This document shows, piece by piece, positions 29,188-38,627 of a DNA stretch of 64,000 bases. Under the pieces are notes generated by a model that saw only the letters and a program-made list of their open reading frames with translations, did not search any database and was not told the origin of the DNA. The DNA is from an uncultured Synechococcaceae cyanobacterium (lineage in GTDB: Bacteria > Cyanobacteriota > Cyanobacteriia > PCC-6307 > Cyanobiaceae), in contig CACPJY010000005.1 in the NCBI GenBank assembly GCA_902634405.1, positions 1 through 64,000 of the forward strand, written 5' to 3'. A program made the translations under genes and the position numbers. The first letter of the stretch is position 1. The number at the start of each line of letters is the position of its first letter.

Positions 29188-30303
29188 TTATTTATCATAT
29201 TCTGTATATATTTCTGCAGCTTGGACAGCAAGCTTTTCAAAGCTAAAATCCTGAATTCTTTTTTCACTATAATTTATAATTTTTTGGCCAGTCTTATTGC
29301 AAGTTAAGCCAATCTCAATTGCATTTACCATGGCATCAACATTAGTCGGATCAAAATAAAGTGCATGCCCTTCTGTTATTTCTTTAAAGACAGGTAAATC
29401 ACTAAGTACCATAGGTCGTTTCGTTGCCATGCATTCCAGTATTGGGATGCCAAACCCTTCATATTTAGAAGGGAATATAAAGAGATTGCATTTTGCGTAA
29501 GCACAACGAACTTCAAGGTCTGTAAGACCTTGTAAAAGAAAGATTTGGTTTTGTAAATTCATTTTATTAATTTTTTTAATAAGAGACTTACCCTCTCCAC
29601 TATCATTTCCAATAATTAATAATGGACATTTTAGGCCTCGGGAATTTAGAATTCCTATAGCATCAATTAACTTTGAATAATTTTTTCTAGGCTCTAAGTG
29701 ACCTACACTAATAGCAAAATCGTCAGGAAGATTGTATCTTTTTTGGAAAGAGTTGCATTCCTCCTCTGATGGTATGCTAAATAAACCCGGGTCGATACCG
29801 TTGTTTATAACCGATATTTTTATGTTAGAGAAGAAAGATAATAACTGTTCTTTCATCGTTTCAGATACAGTTATCACATGATCTGACCTCTTTAAAGCAT
29901 TGTAAAGCACTCTCTTGAATAAAAGACTACTTGGGAGAAGAGGATCAATATACAGTCCTCTTACATCATGAATAGTAAGAATCGATGCACTGTCTTTTGG
30001 GCACACCATCGGGAGATGCATAGCTTCGAAAATATCAAATCTTTCTTTTTTAAAAGCTTGATTCCAATAATTTAAACCAGTACTAAACTTCCCTAGCCTT
30101 CCTGTACTTGGTATAGGAGTATTCCTAAAACTTATATTTGGTTGTTTTGAAAACCAGGGGGAAATTTCACAATCTTTTGGCTCAAAAATTACAAATTCTA
30201 CATTGTTTAATTTTTTGAAAAGTTGAGTATATATCCCTAAAAACCTTTGTCTTGCCCCCGAGGGGCGATTATTCATAGATGTAGCATTTAGAGCGACTTT
30301 CAT
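29188..30303 (-). CDS. Glycosyltransferase, GT4 type
   Basis: 371 residues. The start VALNATSMNNRPSGARQRFL is the acceptor-side nucleotide fold of GT4 enzymes. The donor side has SVGHLEPRKNYSKLIDAI, then LFIFPSKYEGFGIPILECMA (E-x7-E) and a terminal LAVQAAEIY. It resembles mannosyl/rhamnosyl-type transferases, but the donor is not determinable. It overlaps the next upstream glycosyltransferase by 4 bases and ends the upstream group before the AT-rich gap. Base composition is visibly more AT-rich than in the photosystem region. Confidence 0.88.
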   Translation of the reverse strand: MKVALNATSMNNRPSGARQRFLGIYTQLFKKLNNVEFVIFEPKDCEISPWFSKQPNISFRNTPIPSTGRLGKFSTGLNYWNQAFKKERFDIFEAMHLPMVCPKDSASILTIHDVRGLYIDPLLPSSLLFKRVLYNALKRSDHVITVSETMKEQLLSFFSNIKISVINNGIDPGLFSIPSEEECNSFQKRYNLPDDFAISVGHLEPRKNYSKLIDAIGILNSRGLKCPLLIIGNDSGEGKSLIKKINKMNLQNQIFLLQGLTDLEVRCAYAKCNLFIFPSKYEGFGIPILECMATKRPMVLSDLPVFKEITEGHALYFDPTNVDAMVNAIEIGLTCNKTGQKIINYSEKRIQDFSFEKLAVQAAEIYTEYDK

Positions 30304-31391
30304 TCTGAAATACCTAGCAACTCGAAATGTCTTTTTAGAACAGCTTCTTCTTTGAAGGGAGTTATTGCTTCTTGAAGTAATTCTGATGGAATAGGGTTTT
30401 TAAGTGCATTCATTATTCCTTTAGCGATAGCTCTTGGTTCCCTAACGGGAACTAAATATCCATACTTTCCATCTCTTAAAACTTCTCGAGGTCCGGTTGG
30501 ACAATCTGTTGATACAGGTGTGCAACCACACATCATTGCTTCTACTAGTACATTAGGTAATCCTTCAACGATAGAAGTCAAAACAAATACTTCAGCATGC
30601 TTAAAATATTTGAGCGGGTTATTTACATAGCCTACCAATTCGATTATTTCTGATAGCCCCTTTTCTTGGATGAAACATTCAAGCTGATAACGCTGTGGAC
30701 CATCTCCTAAAATTAATAACTTCAAGTTTTTATTTTCCTTTAGTAAATAAAATGCATTTACAAGGTCATCGAAGCCTTTCCAGGGAGCTAATCTTCCAGC
30801 AGCAATAACTATTTTATTCTCATTATTTAATAACCATGGATGATCAACATCCTCAAGCATTCTCATTCTCGAGTACTTATCATCTACAATATTATATACA
30901 CAAGAATGAGGAGCATTTGGGAAAATCTTTCTATATTGTTTAACCATGTCTTTGGAGACGCAAGTAAGTACATTTGCTCTTCTCATGACAAGTTGTATTA
31001 GAACTTTAAGAACCCATCTCTTGGTTAGTGGATTGTTTGAATAAGTATCAAATGGGGTGACTCTAGAAGAGCCTGTTATCTTAACTTTAGACCTTGCTAT
31101 TAAGGCTGCTAGGAGTACTGTTGCATTTAGGTGGTCTTCAGCAGAAAAAATGACATCTTGATCATGGCAATGTAAGTATCTTATCATTGGTATTAACATA
31201 CTGCGAACTGCAAGTTTGTTCCAAATCACCACATTTACATTATGAATTTTTGGTAGCGTAAAGTTCTCTTGAATATTTCCAATAATAAGGTCAACCTCGT
31301 GACCTCTATCAGCAAGTACTCTTGCTAATCGAACCTGAGCTAAAGGAACCCCAGATAAGGCGAATAAGGGTGTTATAACCGTTATTTTCAT
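30300..31391 (-). CDS. Glycosyltransferase, GT4 type
   Basis: 363 residues. The start ITVITPLFALSGVPLAQVRLARVLADRGHEVDL is typical, including the Gly-rich acceptor loop region. The donor domain shows AAGRLAPWKGFDDLVNAF, LLILGDGPQRYQLE, VLTSIVEGLPNVLVEAMMCG (E-x7-E) and STDCPTGPREVLRDG. The last motif, with GPxEIL-like wording, resembles PglJ/PglH-type GalNAc transferases. The sugar is unknown. It overlaps neighbours on both sides by 4 bases, part of a tightly coupled four-gene set (29188-33293). Confidence 0.88.
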   Translation of the reverse strand: MKITVITPLFALSGVPLAQVRLARVLADRGHEVDLIIGNIQENFTLPKIHNVNVVIWNKLAVRSMLIPMIRYLHCHDQDVIFSAEDHLNATVLLAALIARSKVKITGSSRVTPFDTYSNNPLTKRWVLKVLIQLVMRRANVLTCVSKDMVKQYRKIFPNAPHSCVYNIVDDKYSRMRMLEDVDHPWLLNNENKIVIAAGRLAPWKGFDDLVNAFYLLKENKNLKLLILGDGPQRYQLECFIQEKGLSEIIELVGYVNNPLKYFKHAEVFVLTSIVEGLPNVLVEAMMCGCTPVSTDCPTGPREVLRDGKYGYLVPVREPRAIAKGIMNALKNPIPSELLQEAITPFKEEAVLKRHFELLGISE

Positions 31392-32200
31392 TTTAACAGG
31401 AGAGTTTTCAATAGATCGTTGTATAGACCTTTGTTAATCAAGTCAGAATGTAAGAATAGAAAGTTGTTGATATACCTTTTATCTTCAAAGAGATTTTGAG
31501 GCTGATCATTTTCAAGATCGAATGTATTTATAGGCCTTAAACATTTTTCTTTCAAAAAGTATCCCTCATAATTCCAGGATGAAATCATTGTGAATATTTC
31601 TTTAATAGGTCTTGTACAGTGCCTCTGTTCAATTTCAACTAGTAATGCTGGTTTGCTTGTGTTTATGCTTTTCTCTGCTCCTGATAAAACCTTATACTCA
31701 TGTCCTTCGACATCTATTTTTATAAATTTAATTTCAGTGAAGCGATAATCATCTAATCGAGACTTTCTAATTTTTTTAACCAGTGAACTCTTGAATTGTT
31801 TATTCTCTAATGACCCAGACGAGTCATGGATTGTACCGTCATTCCCTAATGGGACATTAAGCTCTCCTTCACCATTACTGTCTGATAATGCGACTTGATT
31901 TACTGAGACTCTTTTTTTTGAGTTTGCCCAACTTGATAAAACGTCAGAACAATCTGGATTTGGCTCGAAAATTTCTACTTTTGCCCCCAGCTGATTTAAG
32001 GCGAAGCTGTAAACACCCCGGTTACCCCCTATATCAATCACTAGATCATTCTTCTTAATCAGTAATTTCAGCAAATGAACCTCTGGTTCTAGAGTATTAC
32101 TTAATGCATTGAAATAATACTTGAAAGGGACCTGTAAGCTAGGAGGGATTATTTCACGTAGTTGATACTTTAGCTTCATCTTTATTTTACTAACTAGCAT
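31388..32200 (-). CDS. FkbM-family methyltransferase
   Basis: 270 residues. It is SAM-dependent: the binding motif is DLVIDIGGNRGVYSFALNQLG, followed by VEIFEPNPDCSDVL, and IKFIKIDVEGHEYKVLSGAE is the diagnostic FkbM segment. In glycan clusters these enzymes O-methylate a sugar. It overlaps the downstream glycosyltransferase by 4 bases, and the upstream glycosyltransferase stop is 4 bases away. Met7 is an alternative start. Methyl capping could stop chain growth or alter recognition by phage, which is inference. Confidence 0.9.
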   Translation of the reverse strand: MLVSKIKMKLKYQLREIIPPSLQVPFKYYFNALSNTLEPEVHLLKLLIKKNDLVIDIGGNRGVYSFALNQLGAKVEIFEPNPDCSDVLSSWANSKKRVSVNQVALSDSNGEGELNVPLGNDGTIHDSSGSLENKQFKSSLVKKIRKSRLDDYRFTEIKFIKIDVEGHEYKVLSGAEKSINTSKPALLVEIEQRHCTRPIKEIFTMISSWNYEGYFLKEKCLRPINTFDLENDQPQNLFEDKRYINNFLFLHSDLINKGLYNDLLKTLLLK

Positions 32201-32204
32201 TTTT

Positions 32205-33293
32205 TTATTGGAGAAGATCCTCGAAGTTTCTTTTGGCTGCTGTAGGAGAATAATATTTCAAATATAACTGACGCATTTTAGGATCAAACTTTTTATGAAT
32301 ACTTACATTGGCCATGTTAATGGCGTTGATGAATTCTACATCATTATTACATATCCATCCTGCTTGAAAGCAAATATCTTCATATCCAGTAAATGCTTCA
32401 GGAGTGCCTATGACTTTCTTGCCAAACATTAAAGCTTCTGCAATTTTTGTTTTCATACCAGAACCATCAAATATGGGAGCAATAACGAATTTAACTTTCA
32501 TATACCAATCTATTACTTTATCAACTTCGCCTATAACAGTAACTTTCCCACTTGCCTCTAGCTTCCTTTTATGTAACTCAAATCCTTTGCCAACAATATA
32601 TAAATGAACAGATACTTTTGGCATGACTTTCGAGATGAACCATTCTATTCCTGATTTGTTTGCATAAAACAAACCGCCTACAAATAGTGCACTATCTTCT
32701 GGACTGACTGATTCAAAGCGTTTGTATGACTCTTCCCACTTGTCCTCTAAGCTCATTGGGCATATGCAAGAAGCTTTTTTCCCATAAATTTTCTTTAGCA
32801 ATTTACTATCCCTGTCGCATAGTGTGATTATTTCATCGCTATTATTTATAGCCATCTTTTCGGCGAAGTAGTTTACTAATAATATTAGAAGTGCTTTGAT
32901 AGACGTCCTCTCTTTGAATGAACCCCAGAAAAATCTTGCCTCTACATTATGAAAAAATGTGATTATTTTAACATTTGAGTTTCTCTTTCTTAATTCTTTG
33001 GCTAAAGCTCCATAGTTAGAGCCATCAATGAAGATCAAATCTGTTCGCTCTCTTTTTACTGCAGCATTTATTTCTCTTATGATGTACTTATTAAGTCCAT
33101 CTATATGACACTGAAATATGCTTTTGATGAAAGATAAATTTTGTTTATTCTTTTTATCAATCTCAAGTTGTATAAATTCTTCTTTAAATAACTTTTTCAA
33201 AATATCCGAGTTAAGCTTCGACAGCATTTCTCGCCCGCCACGAGGATCACTCTGAAGACGTTTACTAACTAGAAGTAGTTTTTTCTTTTCCAA
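32205..33293 (-). CDS. Glycosyltransferase family protein (GT4-like)
   Basis: 362 residues, starting with TTG at 33293. No in-frame ATG precedes Met22 and the TTG preserves the first beta strand (KKKLLLVSKRL). The donor half has ALFVGGLFYANKSGIEWFI, LYIVGKGFELHKRKLE, VIAPIFDGSGMKTKIAEALMFGKKVIGT and TGYEDICFQAGWICND. The GSGMKTKIAEAL motif is typical of a GT4 subgroup in cell-surface loci. Acceptor and donor are unknown. The 158-base gap upstream to the second amidotransferase may hold a promoter. Confidence 0.85.
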   Translation of the reverse strand: MEKKKLLLVSKRLQSDPRGGREMLSKLNSDILKKLFKEEFIQLEIDKKNKQNLSFIKSIFQCHIDGLNKYIIREINAAVKRERTDLIFIDGSNYGALAKELRKRNSNVKIITFFHNVEARFFWGSFKERTSIKALLILLVNYFAEKMAINNSDEIITLCDRDSKLLKKIYGKKASCICPMSLEDKWEESYKRFESVSPEDSALFVGGLFYANKSGIEWFISKVMPKVSVHLYIVGKGFELHKRKLEASGKVTVIGEVDKVIDWYMKVKFVIAPIFDGSGMKTKIAEALMFGKKVIGTPEAFTGYEDICFQAGWICNNDVEFINAINMANVSIHKKFDPKMRQLYLKYYSPTAAKRNFEDLLQ

Positions 33294-33451
33294 GACCTAA
33301 GCAGTCTATGTTGAAAGACAACATAATTAATGTATGTATATTTGATATAGCTGTTACAAACCATCACTAATAGGTATTCTTAATATTTATCAATATTTTG
33401 GTTTTATTTGCACTAAGAACATTATATCTATTCGTCTTTGTATTCCAGAAG

Positions 33452-35350
33452 TTATTTTCTTGTGCTCTCTAGCCAGCTTTGAAACATAAGTATAGACCAG
33501 AGTCTAGAACCATTGTTTGCACTTCCTTCTAGATGAGATTCCCATGTTTTTCTTATAAGATCTTTTTTAAAGTATCCTTCAAAGCTTAGTCTTTCCTCTG
33601 AGACCTGTGCTTCTGCCCAATCTCTTAATGGTCCTCTTAGCCATTCATCTATAGGTATCGCAAAACCCTTTTTAGGCTTTTCTACTAATTCCTTAGGTAT
33701 ATAATTGTACAATAATTCTTTCAAAATAAGTTTACCCTTCCCTTTACCTATTTTTTGTTTTAGAGGTAATTTCCAAGCAAATTCCATGACTCTTTGGTCT
33801 AGAAGAGGACAGCGAGTTTCTAGGGATTTTGACATTGATGCCCGGTCTACTTTTACCAGAATGTCGTCTGGCAGATATTGAGTCCCATCTTGCAACAGCA
33901 TTTTAGATGTAGCATCTAAAATGCTGTCAGTATTTTTTTTAACTTGGAAACTTAGCAACGGACTGTCTATTCCTAATATCACTTGTTCACTCTCTATCCA
34001 CTCTTGCGTCATTAGTGATGACCATTGTTCTAGGTTGTTTGAAAGCTGAATCTTTTTTCCTAGAATCTTCATCCTTTTATTACTCAACCTCTGCAAATTA
34101 TTACCAATTATTGTACGCCCAAAGGTCGGTATCATTGAAATATAATTCCATGTCTGTGGAGCTCTTAGATATCTATTATAACCTCCAAAGAATTCATCTC
34201 CACCATCTCCTGTTAAAGCCACCTTTACATTTTTAGAGGCAAGTTCCATTACCATTAATGTTGGTAATTGAGATGAATCTGCAAATGGTTCATCATAAAT
34301 CTGAGGTAATTCTGTTAATCTAGTGATTATATCTTGGCTATTTATGATTAATTCATGATGTTCTGTGCCAATATACCTCGCTATTTTTTTTGAATGTCTC
34401 GACTCATCGTAAATGCTATCCTCAAAACCTAGAGTAAATGTATTAACCTTATAGTCGCAATTCTTCTGCATAATTGCTGTGATTAATGTTGAGTCTATCC
34501 CACCTGATAGTAATGAACCTATCGGAACATCAGCTAGCATTTGACTTTTGACTGAAGCGTTTATAAGAGAATCTAAACTCTTTATATTTTCTTCATAGCT
34601 ATCATTAAAACTATTTTCCATTCCTTCTAATGCTATATCTGCTAGTGACCAATAATCCTCAATTCTGGATTGATAAATGCAATCCCTATTTAGTTTGAAT
34701 TGTATATATTTTCCTGGCTCTAATTTCTTTACCCCCTTATATATAGTCTGAGGGGCCGGTATGTAATTGTTTCTTATATATAGATCTACAGCATCCAGGT
34801 CTAAGTCCCAGCTTAGTCTTTTAGAAAACCTTATTGCTTTGAGCTCTGAGCCGAAGATAAGCTCTTTGTTGCTATAGGCATAATAAATAGGCTTCTCTCC
34901 TGCCCTGTCCCTAGCTAATGTCATGGTTTTTTCAACCTTGTCCCAAACTCCCAATGCAAACATTCCCTGTAATTTTTTAAGTGTTTTTTCTATTCCCCAA
35001 AGACTAATTCCAGCAACTACTGTTTCAGTGTCTGAGTGGCCCTTCCACGAATATTTATAATCGCTAATATTATTTATTTCTTTCCTTATTGATCTATGAT
35101 TGTATATTTCTCCATTGAAAGTAAGTATAAACCTTCCGCATTCTGATTTCATAGGCTGTTTGCCAGCATTAGAAAGATCTATAATGGATAATCTTCGGTG
35201 AGAAATTGCAACTCCATCTTCTTCATTTACCCAGACTCCTGAATCATCTGGCCCTCTGTGTCTAAGAACTTTACACATCCTATTAGCAATTTCTATTAAC
35301 TCACTCCTTTGAGCAGATGAGCAATCTATGATACCCGCAATTCCGCACAT
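33452..35350 (-). CDS. Asparagine synthase-like glutamine amidotransferase (copy 2)
   Basis: 632 residues, a paralogue of the protein at 25744: both share MCGI-G, RHRGPDDSGVW, GKQPM and FNGEIYNH blocks and WKGHSDTET. Catalytic Cys2 and the synthetase loop LLSGGIDST (about residue 285) with LTGDGGDEFFGGYNRY are present, so both domains look active. The context is again glycan genes: ABC exporter upstream, glycosyltransferase downstream. A second copy suggests two different acceptors rather than asparagine supply alone. That is inference. Confidence 0.9.
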   Translation of the reverse strand: MCGIAGIIDCSSAQRSELIEIANRMCKVLRHRGPDDSGVWVNEEDGVAISHRRLSIIDLSNAGKQPMKSECGRFILTFNGEIYNHRSIRKEINNISDYKYSWKGHSDTETVVAGISLWGIEKTLKKLQGMFALGVWDKVEKTMTLARDRAGEKPIYYAYSNKELIFGSELKAIRFSKRLSWDLDLDAVDLYIRNNYIPAPQTIYKGVKKLEPGKYIQFKLNRDCIYQSRIEDYWSLADIALEGMENSFNDSYEENIKSLDSLINASVKSQMLADVPIGSLLSGGIDSTLITAIMQKNCDYKVNTFTLGFEDSIYDESRHSKKIARYIGTEHHELIINSQDIITRLTELPQIYDEPFADSSQLPTLMVMELASKNVKVALTGDGGDEFFGGYNRYLRAPQTWNYISMIPTFGRTIIGNNLQRLSNKRMKILGKKIQLSNNLEQWSSLMTQEWIESEQVILGIDSPLLSFQVKKNTDSILDATSKMLLQDGTQYLPDDILVKVDRASMSKSLETRCPLLDQRVMEFAWKLPLKQKIGKGKGKLILKELLYNYIPKELVEKPKKGFAIPIDEWLRGPLRDWAEAQVSEERLSFEGYFKKDLIRKTWESHLEGSANNGSRLWSILMFQSWLESTRK

Positions 35351-35428
35351 CTCTTCTATCTAATCACAAAAAAATTCTTATTTATATGATTGATGCCAGG
35401 AATTTTATACATGTTTTTAGGTATATTA

Positions 35429-37228
35429 TTAATCAGGTTTATTGGTCAGGTTAGACAAATTATCCCCCTCGTATTTTATTATACCATTTTCTATCCTAAT
35501 GATTTTCTCGCACCCTACAAGACTTTGTACCCTGTGAGCAATCATTACTATTGTTAGATCTTTTTTTAAGCTATCTATTGCTTTCATTAGAGCAGATTCA
35601 GTACGGTTATCAAGTGCACTTGTAGCCTCGTCAAAAACTAAAATTTGTGCATTCTTATATATCGCTCTAGCGATTGCTATTCGTTGTCTCTGTCCTCCAC
35701 TTAGCCTGACACCTTGTTCACCTACATGTGTTGAGTAACCTTGGTGAAGATCTTCTATAAAATTGTCTATTTGTGCTTTCCTAGCTGCGAAATAAACTCT
35801 TTCCAAATCTATTAGCTCTTTAGGTAACCCAAATGCAATGTTTTCACTAATTGTGTTGTCTGTTAGGTAGATATTTTGAGGCACATGAGCAATTGAGGCT
35901 CTCCATGAAGCGATTCTTTCTGGACTGTTCGCATCATGTAGATCTATCCCATCAATCAGAATTTTCCCTTTTGACGGCTTAAGAAGTCCCATTAATAAGT
36001 CTATTGTTGTGCTCTTCCCACCTCCAGTCTCGCCAACTATGCCAATTCTTTCTCCTTTCTTTATAGTTAAACATATGGCTTTAATTGTATCTTCTCCCTC
36101 TTGTGTGTAGTTAAAGCATACATCTACAAACCTGATATCATTTTTTATATCAAGTGGGGTAACCTTACCCAAATTTGCATATTCCGGAATTGGTTGAGAA
36201 ATTAATTCAAGAACATTAGCAAGACTTTCTTTGCCTGCCCTAACTTGCCCAATGCCTTCGTAAATTTTTTGAGCCATAGGGAGTAATCTTTGTGCACCTA
36301 ATGCAAGCGCTCCCAGTAGCGGAAGTGCTTTTGTTACTCCACCCTGAAGCACCAATATATATCCTATTAGAGCAATTAAAACTAGCCCTAAGGGCTCTAA
36401 TACAAGCCTTGGAAAATAGACTAAGAAGTTATTTTTAGCAACAACTTTTCTAAGAGGCCTATCTGACAATTCATATTTATGGCTGTAAAACTTTTGACTG
36501 CCATCTAGAAGTACATCTCTTATTGCTCCAAGACCCTCATGTAAAGTCTGTAACAAACTTCTATTTAATCTGACCACTTTCTTGCTGCCATTGGCTAGTG
36601 AGTTTTTACTTATTCCGATTGATATTAAGTAGAGCAATGTAATAATTAATGTTGAACCTAGTGTTATCGCCCAGTCGATTATTATCAGCGTAATAGTTAA
36701 GCCTAGAAGAATAAAGCAAGAGCTTATTAATATTAATAGTGGACTAATTACCTGCCCAACTGTCACTCCAATCTCATCAGTTATTGTCGCAATTAGTGTA
36801 CTTGTGTTCCTACTTGTGTGAAATGAGTAAGACTGATAAAGAGTCCTTTTGTAGGCTTCACAAGCAAGGTCTGAACCAATTGCCGCTCCTAGCTGAGCAC
36901 TGGCCCATAGATTCATTAATCTAATTAATGCTGCTCCAATAGCAGCTGAAGCAAAAACAATAGTGATGAATAAAAGTAGGCCTTTGGCATCATAAATTCC
37001 TAAGGTTGGCGCCCAACTTTTTATTATTTCATTATTCCATAAGCTTGTTGGGTTTGCTATCACAGCTAAAAATGGCAGTACTGCGGCCAAGCTGATTACC
37101 TCAGCTAAGGTACTTGCTAAAATTAATATTAGAAGCAAAAATAATTGCTTGCGGCGTTTCCTAGTTAGATTTTGCCAGAGTTGGAAAAGTATTCTAGAAA
37201 TACTTTGTTCGCTTATTGATGTTGTCAT
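35429..37228 (-). CDS. ABC transporter, fused membrane and ATPase domains (PglK/MsbA-like)
   Basis: 599 residues. The membrane domain (about 20-330) has six hydrophobic helices. The ATPase domain (about 350-590) has Walker A GETGGGKST (about 404), signature VRLSGGQRQR (about 509), Walker B QILVFDEATSALD and the switch AHRVQSL. The N-terminal LASTLAEVISLAAVLPFLAVIANP resembles PglK-type flippases for lipid-linked oligosaccharides. No Wzx-type flippase is in the window, so this may translocate the repeat unit. A general lipid exporter is the alternative. It lies 25 bases after the dehydrogenase gene. Confidence 0.9.
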   Translation of the reverse strand: MTTSISEQSISRILFQLWQNLTRKRRKQLFLLLILILASTLAEVISLAAVLPFLAVIANPTSLWNNEIIKSWAPTLGIYDAKGLLLFITIVFASAAIGAALIRLMNLWASAQLGAAIGSDLACEAYKRTLYQSYSFHTSRNTSTLIATITDEIGVTVGQVISPLLILISSCFILLGLTITLIIIDWAITLGSTLIITLLYLISIGISKNSLANGSKKVVRLNRSLLQTLHEGLGAIRDVLLDGSQKFYSHKYELSDRPLRKVVAKNNFLVYFPRLVLEPLGLVLIALIGYILVLQGGVTKALPLLGALALGAQRLLPMAQKIYEGIGQVRAGKESLANVLELISQPIPEYANLGKVTPLDIKNDIRFVDVCFNYTQEGEDTIKAICLTIKKGERIGIVGETGGGKSTTIDLLMGLLKPSKGKILIDGIDLHDANSPERIASWRASIAHVPQNIYLTDNTISENIAFGLPKELIDLERVYFAARKAQIDNFIEDLHQGYSTHVGEQGVRLSGGQRQRIAIARAIYKNAQILVFDEATSALDNRTESALMKAIDSLKKDLTIVMIAHRVQSLVGCEKIIRIENGIIKYEGDNLSNLTNKPD

Positions 37229-37253
37229 TTCTTTTTAATTTCTGATTTGATTT

Positions 37254-38627
37254 TTACAATCGAATGGGATTAAGTTCACGTGGAGTTATTCCTTTAAGGT
37301 CAAAAAATATACCTTTTAGTGTTATTAATTCCTCCCATTGAGACCTAGATAGAGCTGTAAACTCCTTATGGGCTACGGCTATAAATACCACATCATGGGG
37401 ATCATTCCTCGGCAGCTCTTTCTTGACTAATAGTCCATATTCTTTTCTGGCTTCTTCTGGGTCGACCCATGGATCTATTAAATCTGGTTTCATGCCGTAT
37501 TTCTTCAGCTCATTTACCACATTCATTACACCTGTGTTTCTGATGTCTGGGCAGTTTTCTTTGAAAGCTAGGCCAAGTACCAAAACATTAGATCCGCTTA
37601 TTGCAATCCCTCGTTGGGTCATCTCCATCACCAATTGTTGGACAACCCATTTACCCATATCATTGTTTATTCTGCGTCCAGCTAAAACCACTTGAGGTAG
37701 GTAGCCAAGCTTTTCCGCTTTGTGAGTTAGGTAATAAGGGTCTACGCTTATGCAATGTCCCCCAACTAATCCTGGACGAAATGGTAGGAAGTTCCATTTC
37801 GTCCCAGCGGCTTCTAGTACATCTAAAGTGTCGATATTCATTTTTTGAAAGATTATTGCCAATTCATTAATCAGAGCAATATTTAGATCACGTTGAGTGT
37901 TTTCTATTACTTTTGCTGCTTCTGCAATTTTAATGCTAGGAGCTAAGTGAGTTCCTGCTTTAATTATTGATCCATAAAACTTATCAACCCAAATAGAAAT
38001 TTGTGGTGAACTACCACTCGTAACTTTCGTAATGGTTGTTAGTTTATGCTCTGTATCGCCTGGATTAATACGTTCTGGGCTGTACCCACAACCAAAATCT
38101 TGATTAACGGCTAACCCAGATATTTCTTCGATTATTGGTATGCATACTTCTTCAGTAGCCCCTGGATAAACAGTGCTTTCAAAAATAATAATTGGAATAG
38201 TCTTTTTATTGTTTTCTTGTCTTCTTTTCAATGCCTTCCCTACGATCTTGCTGGCTCCTTCTATGGGGCTTAGATCAGGTTGTTTAGCTGTATCAATTGG
38301 AGTTGGAACAGTGATGATAAATACATCAGCATTAATTATGAATGATTCGTCACTTGAAAAATCTAATTTTGACGCTTCACGTAAGCCTGCCTGATCAGTT
38401 TCATTTGTTTTATCTATGCCTTTTCGTAATTCTTCAAGACGTTTTTCATTTATATCAAATCCAAGTACTCTTCTATTAATTAAGTTGCCAGTTTCCAAGC
38501 ATTTCTGTGATTTTGCAAACTCAACTGCTAGAGGTAAGCCTACATAGCCTAAACCTATAACTGCTACTGAGCAGTTATGCAGATCAGGTAAATTCAAGTT
38601 AGGAATCAACTCCTGATCAGATTCCAT
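37254..38627 (-). CDS. Nucleotide-sugar dehydrogenase, TviB/WbpA/WbpO type
   Basis: 457 residues. It oxidises a UDP-HexNAc (GlcNAc or GalNAc) or related UDP-sugar to the uronic acid with NAD+. The motifs are VIGLGYVGLPLAVEFAKS at the N-terminus, VFIITVPTPIDTAKQPDLSP, FESTVYPGATEEVC, the active site GLVGGHCISVDPYYLTHKAE (Cys about 290), and VLVLGLAFKENCPDIRNT. It is distinct from the ugd product at 21593, since GGHCISVDPYYL is the form of the TviB group. Its start overlaps the end of the epimerase gene by 11 bases. The exact substrate is not determinable here. Confidence 0.92.
   Translation of the reverse strand: MESDQELIPNLNLPDLHNCSVAVIGLGYVGLPLAVEFAKSQKCLETGNLINRRVLGFDINEKRLEELRKGIDKTNETDQAGLREASKLDFSSDESFIINADVFIITVPTPIDTAKQPDLSPIEGASKIVGKALKRRQENNKKTIPIIIFESTVYPGATEEVCIPIIEEISGLAVNQDFGCGYSPERINPGDTEHKLTTITKVTSGSSPQISIWVDKFYGSIIKAGTHLAPSIKIAEAAKVIENTQRDLNIALINELAIIFQKMNIDTLDVLEAAGTKWNFLPFRPGLVGGHCISVDPYYLTHKAEKLGYLPQVVLAGRRINNDMGKWVVQQLVMEMTQRGIAISGSNVLVLGLAFKENCPDIRNTGVMNVVNELKKYGMKPDLIDPWVDPEEARKEYGLLVKKELPRNDPHDVVFIAVAHKEFTALSRSQWEELITLKGIFFDLKGITPRELNPIRL

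Noticed and set aside
25744-35350. Lasso-peptide or similar RiPP cluster based on the two asparagine-synthase-like proteins
   Set aside because: Both keep the glutaminase domain; no precursor peptide, transglutaminase-like B protein or RRE is near, while glycan genes surround them.
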